Positions 25,316-33,235 of a DNA stretch of 64,000 nucleotides are shown in pieces. The notes under the pieces are model-generated. The model saw only the letters and a program-made list of their open reading frames with translations. It was not told the origin of the DNA and did no database searches. The stretch comes from Bog-532 sp963830385 (GTDB lineage Bacteria; Actinomycetota; Actinomycetes; Streptosporangiales; Streptosporangiaceae). The position numbers and the translations under genes are program-made. The DNA is taken from contig CAWHMD010000010.1 of assembly GCA_963830385.1 (NCBI GenBank), positions 1 through 64,000 of the forward strand, given 5' to 3'. The stretch's first letter is position 1; every line of letters starts with the position of its first letter.

Positions 25316-26043
25316 ACACTGACCGTATCGGCCGCGCGGAAGCCCGCCGCCTCGCCGAGGACGAGTTCCAGCGCTTCGCGGAACTGGCCGCCGCGCTCAC
25401 CCCACAGGAGTGGGCGATGCCTACCGACTGCACCGCGTGGGACGTCCGCAAGATCGCTCTGCACGTGCTCGGCTCGGCCGACGCGCAGGCCTCGGTGCCT
25501 GAGTTCGCGCACCAGCTGCGCCGGGGGCTGCCGCTGAACAAGCAGATCGACTCGCATCACTGGGTCGACGGCCTGAACGAGCTGCAGGTCCGCGAGCGTG
25601 AGCAGCTGTCCAACGCGGAGCTCGTCGGGCAGCTGAAGACTGTCGGCCCGAAGGCGGTCAAGGGCCGCTGGGGAACCCCGCCGCCGATGCGGCTCACCCC
25701 GCTGCCGTTCGGACCTCCCATTGGCTGGCGGCCGCTGAAGTACCTGCTAGACGTGGGGTTCACCCGCGACGTGTGGTGCCACCGGATCGACATCTGCCAC
25801 GCGACGGGCCGGCCGATGGACCTCAAGCCGGACCACGACGGCCGGCTGGTCGCCGACATCGTAGCCGAATGGGCGCAGCTCCACGGCCAGCCGTTCGACC
25901 TGGTGCTTGACGGGCCGGCCGGCGGCACCTTCCGCCACGGCCAGGACGGCGAGCACGTCGAGATCGACGCCATCGACTTCATTCGCACGCTGGCCGGCCG
26001 CTGGCCAGGCAGCGGCGTGCTCAGCAACCCGCTGCCCCTGTAA
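25312..26043 (+). CDS. Maleylpyruvate isomerase family mycothiol-dependent enzyme
   Basis: A 243-aa DinB/MDMPI-fold protein. The metal-binding N-terminal module shows H in DCTAWDVRKIALHVLGSADA, E and H nearby, and the classic FTRDVWCHRIDICHATGRPM segment carrying R-x-x-W-x-H-R-x-D. Such enzymes use mycothiol as a co-substrate for isomerisation or conjugation. A C-terminal SCP2-like part (LVLDGPAGGTFRHG) is truncated compared with long members. Presence in a TetR-controlled operon with two small proteins suggests a role in detoxifying a small molecule. Confidence 0.82.
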   Translation: MNTDRIGRAEARRLAEDEFQRFAELAAALTPQEWAMPTDCTAWDVRKIALHVLGSADAQASVPEFAHQLRRGLPLNKQIDSHHWVDGLNELQVREREQLSNAELVGQLKTVGPKAVKGRWGTPPPMRLTPLPFGPPIGWRPLKYLLDVGFTRDVWCHRIDICHATGRPMDLKPDHDGRLVADIVAEWAQLHGQPFDLVLDGPAGGTFRHGQDGEHVEIDAIDFIRTLAGRWPGSGVLSNPLPL

Positions 26044-26092
26044 TCCCCTATTACCGCCACACCACCACCACATCACCACCAGGAGGAAAATC

Positions 26093-26380
26093 ATGGCCAC
26101 CGTCATCATGCAGACGTGGGACGGCATCACGCCCGGCCAGTACGACGCGCTCCGCGAGACTGTCGGCTGGGACCGCGACGTGCCCGCCGGGATGCGCTTT
26201 CATGTCGCCTCGTTTGGCGACGGCGTTCTGCGCATGACCGACGTGTGGGACAGCGAAGAGCTGTTTGGCACCTTCGTCCAGACCCGGATCCTGCCCGGAC
26301 TCCGCCAACTCGGCATTCCCGGTCAGCCCGACATGATCACCCAGGCCGCGCACGAGGTCACCACCGTAGACGGGGCCTGA
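26093..26380 (+). CDS. Small dimeric alpha+beta barrel-like protein
   Basis: A 95-aa protein, MATVIMQTWDGITPGQYDAL at the N-terminus and DVWDSEELFGTFVQTRILPG in the second half. That helix-strand pattern resembles small ABM/EthD-like ferredoxin folds found widely in actinobacteria. AGGAGG lies 6 bases before ATG 26093. It follows the mycothiol-dependent enzyme by 49 bases and is probably the last gene of that operon. Its precise role is unknown. Confidence 0.65.
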   Translation: MATVIMQTWDGITPGQYDALRETVGWDRDVPAGMRFHVASFGDGVLRMTDVWDSEELFGTFVQTRILPGLRQLGIPGQPDMITQAAHEVTTVDGA

Positions 26381-27150
26381 CGAGGAAAGGGCGGTGCCGG
26401 GCCAGGGCCGGCACCGCCACGGTAACCCATTCCGCGGGCGCCGCCCATCCAGCGACCGGACGGCCATCCCCGCGGCCGGGCGCCACCGAGCCCCGCGACA
26501 CAGACACCTATCCCGCCGGCCCGGAGGACCTGATGAGAACAAGCCGGACGGGGCCGCCCACCACCCCGGCCTCCGGTGAAGCGCCCGCCAGCACCGTGGT
26601 CAGGGCCCGCGTGCTGCAAGAGCGGGAACCGGCCGCGGAGCGCGCCGCGGCAGGCGGCGGCCGCGGGGTCGGGTTGCTACCGGCGGCCAGGCAGGTCGGA
26701 AGTGCCCCATCCTGGATCGCGCCCTGTACCGAATGCCGCGATAAGGCCACCTCGGAAAACAGCGTGAGCTAGAACTGGACATTCTGTGCGCGGCGCACAG
26801 TCCATTGGCACGCTGTTGCTAAAGAAACAGAGTCGGCGATCTGGCGTGAAGCGCAACCGTCGGCCCGCCGCGGACGGTAGTCCGCACTGTCCTCGCGTCA
26901 GGCCATCGATAATCGCCTAGCCTGCCCGGCCTTCGGCGGCGGGCTTGCCTAGGTGGCAGGCGCGCGTAACCGGGTGTTCGGTGGGTGCCGCCATGGTCGC
27001 AAGGTGAAGGGCATCTGGCCGGTGGCGCTGAGTGCGCTTGACCGGAGGCCATCTGTGATGGTCTGCGCGCGGGAATGCGGCGGTCAGATGTGTTCGGAGG
27101 TCTGGTGTCACCTCAGGCAAGGCACAGCCGGGCCGGGTCATACTGATCAG
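26381..27150. other. Gene-poor region containing a 17-bp perfect palindrome
   Basis: No gene is confidently called. CTGTGCGCGGCGCACAG at 26784-26800 is a perfect palindrome around one central G and could be an operator or terminator stem. A frame from ATG 26533 with GGAGG upstream could encode 79 aa, but its composition (Ala/Arg/Thr/Pro low complexity) and lack of family argue weakly for it. The remainder seems non-coding. Confidence 0.5.
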
Positions 27151-27912
27151 GTGGAGCCTGAGCCTGGTTCTTTGGCGGAGTACTTCGACGGGTGGTACGC
27201 CGACATGACCGGGTCGCCGGTCAAAGACGAGATCCAGCGGCGCTATCTGGGCCTGCCGCCGCACCTGCTGTCCACGAGCCTGCTCGGCTGGGACGGGATC
27301 GCCGAGGCCGCCGCGGGACTGCGCCTGGTCCCGGGCGGCACGCTGGCCGACCTGGCCTGCGGCCGGGGCGGCTACGGCCTTGAGATCGCCGCCCGCACCG
27401 GGGCCCGGCTGATCGGGGTCGACTTTTCCGCCGAGGCGGTGCGCCAGGCCCGCGAGCAGGCGCGGCGAGCGGGCGCAAAGGCTGACTTCCGCATCGGCGA
27501 CCTCGCCGCGACCGGGCTAGACGCCGGCTCGGCCGACGCCGTCCTGTGCATCGACGCGATCCACTTCGCCCCGGAGCCAGCCACCGCCTACGGCGAGATC
27601 CGGCGGATCTTGGTCTCTGGCGGGCGCGCTGTGCTGACCAGCTGGCAGCCCCTGGTATGGGACGACCAGCGGCTGCCCGGCCGGCTGCGGCGGGTCGACC
27701 TTGAGGCGGGACTAATAGCGGCCGGGTTCGAAGCCGTCGAGGTCCGCGACCGCCCCAGCTGGCGGGCCAGCGAGCACGCCATGTGGCAGGAAGCCACGGC
27801 ACTCGACCCCGCTGACGACCCGGCGCTGCGTTCATTCCACGACGAGGGCGTACGCTCCCTGCAAATCTTCGGGATGGTCCGCCGGGTCATAGCCACCGCC
27901 AGCGCACCATAG
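27151..27912 (+). CDS. Class I SAM-dependent methyltransferase
   Basis: A 253-aa enzyme with motif I LADLACGRGGYGLEIAARTG, an acidic strand-2 end in IGVDFSAEAVRQA, motif II-like DFRIGDLAATGLDAGSADAV, and a C-terminal motif in IRRILVSGGRAVLTSW. The N-terminal stretch (SLAEYFDGWYADMTGS) resembles small-molecule (ubiE/Coq5-like) methyltransferases. GTG 27151 begins the conserved region, though its ribosome site is weak. Just downstream lies an insertion sequence, so this gene marks the left boundary of an accessory segment. The substrate is unknown. Confidence 0.82.
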   Translation: MEPEPGSLAEYFDGWYADMTGSPVKDEIQRRYLGLPPHLLSTSLLGWDGIAEAAAGLRLVPGGTLADLACGRGGYGLEIAARTGARLIGVDFSAEAVRQAREQARRAGAKADFRIGDLAATGLDAGSADAVLCIDAIHFAPEPATAYGEIRRILVSGGRAVLTSWQPLVWDDQRLPGRLRRVDLEAGLIAAGFEAVEVRDRPSWRASEHAMWQEATALDPADDPALRSFHDEGVRSLQIFGMVRRVIATASAP

Positions 27913-28229
27913 GCCACCGCATATCAGCTTCCGTCGCCGGCCGGCGAGCCGACCGCGGAACGTGACCGACTCATTGAGGTCAGCCGCGCGCCGAGCCGCC
28001 TAATTGTTCCTGAGGGCGCTGCGGTGGTGCCGTAGCGTTCGTGAGGTCCGATGGGCTGGCTCCCGAACCGCCTGCCGACCGCGTGGCGGCGGTCTGGCTT
28101 TATATCGAGGTGCCGGCCTGCCGGTTCTCGCCGTGGCGTGGCTCGAAAGAGGTGCGAGCGCTAGCAGATCCGTAATTAGGCATGCCCGCCACGTTCTCCA
28201 TTTCCCGGACGAACGACTTGGAGCGTGCC

Positions 28230-29486
28230 GTGACAGCAGTGATGATCGGCGTGGACCCGCATAAGGCCACGCACACGGCGGTGGTGATCGGCCCGGCGGA
28301 GGAGCCGCTGGGCGAGTTGCGGGTCCGCGCATCGGCCGGTCAGGCGGAGAAGCTGGTGGCGTGGGCAGCGGACTGGCCGGAGCGGACCTGGGCGGTGGAG
28401 GGCGCCGGCGGCCTGGGCCAGCTGCTGGCCCAGCAGCTCGTTGCCGCCGGCGAACGGGTCCTGGACGTTCAGCCGAAGCTGGCGGCCCGGGTGCGGCTGC
28501 TACAGGCTGGTGACACAAATAAGAACGACCCGAACGATGCGCTGTCGGTGGCGGTCGCGGCGCTGCGGTCCAAGACGGCGCGGCCGGTGATGGCCGAGGA
28601 CTACCCGGCGGTGCTGAAAGTGTGGTCCAAGCGGCACCGTGACCTGGCGCGGCTGCGTAACCAGGTCGCCTGCCGGCTGCATGCCGTGCTCTGCGACCTG
28701 GTCCCCGGCGGCCACTCGAAGGAGATCTCCGCAGCTCAGACCGCCAAGATCCTGGAGCAGGCCTCGCCGTCAGGAGCTGTTGACCGGGCCCGCGCCGAGC
28801 TGGCCGCCGAGTTCCTCGAGGACATGCGCCGCCTGGATGCCCAGCTGCGCGGCACCCGCAAGAAACTCGCCGCCGCGGTCAGGGCCTCCGGCACCACCCT
28901 CACCGAGGTGTTCGGCGTCGGCCCAGTCATCGCCGGCACCATCACCGGCGACATCGCCGACGTGTCCCGCTTCCCCGGCCGCGGCCACTTCGCCGCCTAT
29001 AACGGCACTGCCCCGGTCGAGGTGTCCTCCGGGAACCGCAAGATCCACCGCCTGTCGCTGCGCGGCAACCGCCGCATCAACCACGCGATCCACATGGCCG
29101 CGATCACCCAGATCCGGCACAAGCACAGCGAAGGCCGCGCTTACTACGACAAGAAAGTAGCCGAGGGTAAGACGCACAAAGAGGCTCTCCGGTCCCTCAA
29201 GCGGCGGATCAGCGACGCCATCTTCGCCTGCCTCCTAGCCGACACCCGCCCAGCGGCCAGCGCGAAGGGCCCGGGAGGGCAACCGGGGAACGACTCTGAC
29301 TCCAGCGCGGCCAGCTCACACCCCGAACGCCAGCTCTTCGGACAAGCCACTCCCGGACCTGGGCACCACGATACGGCCCGGCACCAGAGCAGCCACACCC
29401 TCACCGTCCAAGCAGGCATCAAAGAAAACCCCGGCAACCACTTGACAGCAGCCGCAAAGAGGACTCGATATGGTCGGGCGGCCTGA
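28230..29486 (+). CDS. IS110 family transposase (first copy)
   Basis: A 418-aa DEDD transposase. Catalytic acidic residues are visible as Asp in VMIGVDPHKATHTAVV, Glu in WAVEGAGG, and the Asp pair in TNKNDPNDALS. The C-terminal Transposase_20 helix-hairpin region is GVGPVIAGTITGDIADVSRF, and AYNGTAPVEVSSGNRK ends the domain with the conserved Ser. It catalyses IS110-type site-specific transposition, in recent work guided by an element-encoded bridge RNA. The C-terminus is extended by about 100 polar residues. The GTG start was preferred over ATG 28182 because of GGAG 6 bases upstream. Element termini were not resolved. Confidence 0.9.
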   Translation: MTAVMIGVDPHKATHTAVVIGPAEEPLGELRVRASAGQAEKLVAWAADWPERTWAVEGAGGLGQLLAQQLVAAGERVLDVQPKLAARVRLLQAGDTNKNDPNDALSVAVAALRSKTARPVMAEDYPAVLKVWSKRHRDLARLRNQVACRLHAVLCDLVPGGHSKEISAAQTAKILEQASPSGAVDRARAELAAEFLEDMRRLDAQLRGTRKKLAAAVRASGTTLTEVFGVGPVIAGTITGDIADVSRFPGRGHFAAYNGTAPVEVSSGNRKIHRLSLRGNRRINHAIHMAAITQIRHKHSEGRAYYDKKVAEGKTHKEALRSLKRRISDAIFACLLADTRPAASAKGPGGQPGNDSDSSAASSHPERQLFGQATPGPGHHDTARHQSSHTLTVQAGIKENPGNHLTAAAKRTRYGRAA

Positions 29487-29628
29487 CCCTCAAGAGGCTG
29501 GTCAGTGCCGCACCGAACGAACGTAATGCAGGTTGGAGAGGGCGCTCAGGCCCGCGCCGCGGGCGGCGCTGCCGCCCGCGGGAAAGTGAGTGACTTAGCG
29601 GGCCTTGTTCCCCGGCTAAGGGCGTGAA

Positions 29629-29847
29629 TCACTTATAGCGGTAAACGATGCGGCCCTGCGACCAGTCCGCCGGGCTGATCTCCAGCAGCACGCGGTCGTC
29701 TTGGATGACGCGAATGTGGTTCTTCGTCATCCGTCCCGACATCCTCGCGAGGACCTCGTGCCCGTTGGCGAGTACCACGGTGTAGAAGCCGTGCCCGCGC
29801 AGCCGGGCAATGGTGCCCTCGGTCTCGATGAAGTCAGCTCTTGGCAC
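29629..29847 (-). CDS. infA: Translation initiation factor IF-1 paralog
   Basis: A 72-aa OB-fold protein, MPRADFIETEGTIARLRGHG in the first third, VVLANGHEVLARMSGRMTKN in the middle, and RVLLEISPADWSQGRIVYRY at the end. The length and the closing G-R-I-V-Y-R-[YF]-K match bacterial IF-1, which occupies the ribosomal A site during initiation. The N-terminus differs from the usual MAKKDGAIEVEG-type housekeeping copy. It is not next to rpmJ/rpsM, the usual neighbours, but sits alone between two IS110 elements, so it is read as a second, mobile copy. GAGGAG lies 9 bases before the GTG start. Confidence 0.9.
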   Translation of the reverse strand: MPRADFIETEGTIARLRGHGFYTVVLANGHEVLARMSGRMTKNHIRVIQDDRVLLEISPADWSQGRIVYRYK

Positions 29848-30437
29848 TTAGTGATTCTCCTCATTGCTATGGCTGCGGCGTCGCACAGCTTGCCGCGCGA
29901 GCGCGCACTGGTTCTCCCGCGCCCCTGGATTCATCGCAGGACATGCGCAAGACCTGGGATCCCCCGGGGAAGCCGTTGTCCCCCAAGCCAGCCGTGCATG
30001 CCGTAGGTCTCGGCATCTCGGCCGAACTGCTTCTGGCCCTGCGCCGGGCCACCGCCACGTTCCCTGAACCGCAGCAGGCGCACCGCCGGCCATGAGGTCG
30101 AAGTCCTGCGTTAGCTAGGTAAGCGCGCCGGCGGCCTTCGATGTTCCCGCGTGCACCCGGGCGTTTGCCCGCGGTCTCCCACTTACTGCCAGCGCGAAGA
30201 CGTTTGCCCTATACGTCACCGGCTACTCGGGTAGCACACCTGACTTCCGCCCCTCCATCGCCCGCACCTGCAGGGCAGTGCGGCCTTCCCGGGAAAGCCA
30301 GAACAGGCTGACCTGCGAGTCGTCGCACTGATGACCCAAGGCCGCTCACAGCAGCGCGTAATCGGCGATCTGTCGCGGGCCGACGCGCCAGATACCAGCT
30401 CGAAGAATTGCACTCTGTGATGCCCTCACATGACCCT
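29848..30437. other. Non-coding or decayed segment between infA and the second IS
   Basis: No intact gene. The plus frame around 30315-30420 reads LRVVALMTQGRSQQRVIGDL, reminiscent of the start of a helix-turn-helix, but it ends in a stop soon after and has no partner domain. It could be a fragment of an older insertion. Promoter elements of infA should lie within the first 60 bases. Confidence 0.4.
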
Positions 30438-31985
30438 ATAAGGGCCGGGCCCCTTCCCAGCTCAGCCCGGTAGCAGGACGCTCCGGGTGAGAAGTTCCGA
30501 GCTCGGGAGAGGAGACCCGGCAATGTCTGTTTACGTCGGCATCGACGTGCACCGCAAGCGCTCCCAGGTGGCGGTGGTTACCGGGGACGGCGCGGTGCAG
30601 GTGAACAAGAACGCGGTGAACGGCTCGGAGCCGTTTCTGCGGCTGATCGGCGATCTGCCCGCGGGGACGCCGGTGGCGTTCGAGGCGGCGTTCGGCTGGA
30701 GCTGGCTGGCCGATCTGCTGGAGGATTACGGTTTCCAGACGCACCTGGTGCACCCGCTGCGGTGCAAGGCGATCGCCTCAGCAAGGCTGAAGAACGACAA
30801 GGTGGACGCCGCTATCTTGGCGCAGTTGCTGCGTGCGGACCTGCTGCCCGAAGCGTGGATCGCCCCGGTGAAGGTCCGCCAGCTCCGCGCGCTGCTGCGG
30901 CACCGGATCAGCCTGGTCCGGCTCGGCACCCAGCTGCGCAACCGGATCCACGCGGTGGCCGCCGACCACGGCTATGACCGGCCGGCCAGCTACTGGACCG
31001 GGCCGGGCCGCGGCTGGCTGGCCGAGCTGGACCTGCCTCCGGCATCGCGGGAGATCATCACCGACTGCCTGGCGGTCATCGACGGCCTGGCGCCGCTGAC
31101 CGGCCGGATCGACGGGGAACTGCACCAGCACGCCAAGGCCGACCCGCGGGTCACGGTGCTGACCACGCTGCCCGGCGCCGGGGAGTTCACCGCGCTGGTC
31201 ATGGTGGCCGAGATCGGCGACATCACCCGGTTTCCCAGTGCCCGCAAGCTGGCCTCCTGGGCCGGGCTGACCCCGACCGTGCGCGGTTCGGATCTGAAGG
31301 TCCGGCACGGGAACATCTCCAAGCAGGGCTCGGCGTGGCTGCGGTGGGCCATGAACCAGGCCGCGCAGACCGCCAAGCGGTCCCCGGACTTCGCCGCCAG
31401 CTATGCGGCCATCACCAAACGGCGCGGGAAGAAGATCGCCACCATCGCGATCGCCCGCAAGCTGCTGACCCGCGCCTGGCACCTGCTGGCCGAAATGGAA
31501 CCCGGCGAAGCCAGCACGCCGCCGCTGCGGCGGCCATGAGAACGGGAGGGTCGCCAAGCCCCGGGTAAGCTCGCTCCTGCGGCATGAGCCGGCGCCCCGC
31601 GCCGCGCTCGATCACATGACTGAGCAGCCCGGTCCCGGACACACGGTCATGGCAGCCACCCCCGCACACGGGGCGGCGCCGGATGGGTGCTTGTGAGACC
31701 ACTCCGCACACCAGCGCCGGGAACCAGCACACGACCCCCTGACAACCCGATACCGTGACCGGCTCCTTCCTCGCCCTCGATGATCTCCCGCCGCTAGCCG
31801 GCCTCAAGCTCGTTCGTCCTCGCCGCTGCGCGGCTGCGGGCGCTCCAGCTTGACCCCCCGGCCGCGCAGCGGGAAGGGACCGGGCAGCTGCGAGGAAGAA
31901 GCCACAAGAACAGTCAGCCCAGCCCGGAAACGCACGTAGTCACCGGGCCAGATCCGTACGCCCTCTTGACAGTGATGGCCCTTAT
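30438..31985 (+). mobile_element. IS110/IS1111-like insertion sequence with inverted subterminal repeats
   Basis: ATAAGGGCC at 30438-30446 is mirrored by GGCCCTTAT at 31977-31985, with flanking bases matching in part. The distance (about 1.55 kb), one transposase gene on the plus strand and a long 3' non-coding region fit IS1111-type IS110 elements. The right repeat is immediately followed by a decapitated DeoR frame, suggesting insertion into that gene. Exact ends remain inferred. Confidence 0.6.
30523..31539 (+). CDS. IS110 family transposase (second, unrelated copy)
   Basis: A 338-aa protein. DEDD residues are Asp in VYVGIDVHRKRSQVAV, Glu in VAFEAAFGWSWLADLL, and the Asp in LKNDKVDAAILAQLL with its partner. 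The C-terminal TLPGAGEFTALVMVAEIGDI and ASWAGLTPTVRGSDLK are Transposase_20. It is only distantly similar to the first copy, so the two arrived separately. GAGAGGAG lies 6-9 bases before ATG 30523. Confidence 0.92.
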   Translation: MSVYVGIDVHRKRSQVAVVTGDGAVQVNKNAVNGSEPFLRLIGDLPAGTPVAFEAAFGWSWLADLLEDYGFQTHLVHPLRCKAIASARLKNDKVDAAILAQLLRADLLPEAWIAPVKVRQLRALLRHRISLVRLGTQLRNRIHAVAADHGYDRPASYWTGPGRGWLAELDLPPASREIITDCLAVIDGLAPLTGRIDGELHQHAKADPRVTVLTTLPGAGEFTALVMVAEIGDITRFPSARKLASWAGLTPTVRGSDLKVRHGNISKQGSAWLRWAMNQAAQTAKRSPDFAASYAAITKRRGKKIATIAIARKLLTRAWHLLAEMEPGEASTPPLRRP

Positions 31986-31987
31986 GG

Positions 31988-32320
31988 GTGCCGCGGACAG
32001 GGCGCTTGGCGCTATATGGCAGCCAGGCCATCGACGCGGTCCGCGGCATCAGCGCCGACGTCATGCTGCTCGGCGCCTGCTCGATCTCGGCCACCCGCGG
32101 CCTGACCTCAGCCACCTATGAAGACGCACAGCTCAAACGTGCCAGCATCCAGGTAGCGAGCAAAACAATCCTCGTCGCCACCAGCGCCAAGCTGAACCAG
32201 ACCTCGAACTTCCGGTTCGGTGACGCCGCCGACCTCGCGCACCTGATCACCACTCCCGACGCCCCCGACGAGGTGCTGGCCGCGTTCGAAGCCGAGGGCG
32301 TCCACCTGACGCTCGTCTAG
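31988..32320 (+). pseudogene. DeoR family regulator, 5' truncated by the IS
   Basis: About 110 codons encode the DeoR sensor half: RLALYGSQAIDAVRGISADV, then MLLGACSISATRGLTSATYE, the conserved Lys-Arg in DAQLKRASIQVASKT, and ADLAHLITTPDAPDEVLAAF. The N-terminal helix-turn-helix is missing, and the sequence starts within 3 bases of the right IS repeat. The sensor domain alone would not bind DNA, so the gene is inactive as a regulator. Confidence 0.75.
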
Positions 32321-32540
32321 CCAGCCCCTTCCGGCGTGCAGCTTCCCCGGCCGCCACGGGCAGTCCGCCGGCAAACCGGGGCGCTAAATCGGCGATCTGC
32401 GCGTACAGGCTCGCAGCAGCCTGCCCCTACGCCCTGCTCGACGATGTTGTCGGCCTATCGGCCTGGCCTGCTCCCCTTACCAAGGGAGCCGCCTATCGTC
32501 TGCTTGCTTCTTGGCCCCAAACTGAGACCCCAGCACGAAG

Positions 32541-32573
32541 AAACGCCCGGTCGCGATCTTGCACCGGGCGTTT
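32541..32573 (-). terminator. Terminator of the Glu-Asp-Phe tRNA cluster
   Basis: AAACGCCCGGT (32541-32551) and ACCGGGCGTTT (32563-32573) form a perfect 11-bp stem with an 11-base loop. Read on the minus strand it ends in GCGTTTCTT just after tRNA-Phe, a normal intrinsic terminator layout. Confidence 0.85.
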
Positions 32574-32589
32574 GGCTTGTCAGAGGCTG

Positions 32590-32663
32590 TGGTCAGGGGC
32601 GGGGTCGAACCGCCGACCTTCCGCTTTTCAGGCGGACGCTCGTACCAACTGAGCTACCTGACC
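32590..32663 (-). tRNA. tRNA-Phe (GAA)
   Basis: The minus-strand sequence folds with acceptor GGTCAGG/CCTGACC, D arm AGCTCAGTTGG, anticodon arm with GAA in the loop CTGAAAA, and T arm GGCGG/CCGCC with GTTCGAC. The discriminator is A; CCA is not encoded. It is the last gene of the cluster Glu-Asp-Phe. Confidence 0.95.
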
Positions 32664-32697
32664 GTGGGGGCTGACGGTACCGCCGCTCTCCCCAGAG

Positions 32698-32772
32698 CGG
32701 TCCTGACGGGATTTGAACCCGCGACCTCCACCTTGACAGGGTGGCGAGCACTCCGAGCTGCTCTACAGGACC
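32698..32772 (-). tRNA. tRNA-Asp (GTC)
   Basis: Acceptor GGTCCTG/CAGGACC, anticodon stem CCACC/GGTGG enclosing CTGTCAA with anticodon GTC, and T arm with GGGTTCAAATCCC. G discriminator, as usual for aspartate tRNA; CCA is not encoded. Confidence 0.95.
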
Positions 32773-32891
32773 ATGTATCTCCAGCGCCTGCTTACAGTAC
32801 CACCGGCACCATGGTGGTTGAGTCCGTCTTCCGCCTCCCGCCGGTCAATCTGACTTCCCCGGCTGAGATGCGGCCGACCCGGCGAGAACGG

Positions 32892-32964
32892 TGCCCCCAA
32901 CGGGATTCGAACCCGTGCCGCCGCCTTGAAAGGGCGGTGTCCTGGGCCACTAGACGATGGGGGC
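32892..32964 (-). tRNA. tRNA-Glu (TTC)
   Basis: Acceptor GCCCCCA/TGGGGGC, anticodon stem CCGCC/GGCGG with loop CTTTCAA (anticodon TTC), and T arm with GGGTTCGAATCCC. It is the first gene of the minus-strand cluster. The 270 bases upstream (to the MFS gene) should hold the promoter. Confidence 0.95.
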
Positions 32965-33235
32965 CAGCGGCTGACGTCGCTAGTTTACCGGGGTGCCGGT
33001 GCGGCTCGCCGGGGCTAGCCAACGATCACGGCCCGGTAACGCTTGGGCGCGCCGTGGTCAGGGAACACTGCAGGTCACGGGGGCATGACGGGGAATCTTC
33101 GGGGACCAGAACGCTGATCCCCTTGCAAATGCGTCTATCTTTGGCCACGGTAAGCAACAGAGAGGTAACTCACAGCAGCCCATCCGGAGCGGGGGAACAG
33201 CTCATGCAGGCCTACGGGGAGCGCGGGTAGGGCAG

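Noticed and set aside
26116..26772. Frame overlapping the 95-aa gene
   Set aside because: Most of it is the out-of-frame shadow of the 95-aa gene; only the portion from ATG 26533 could be considered and it is weak.
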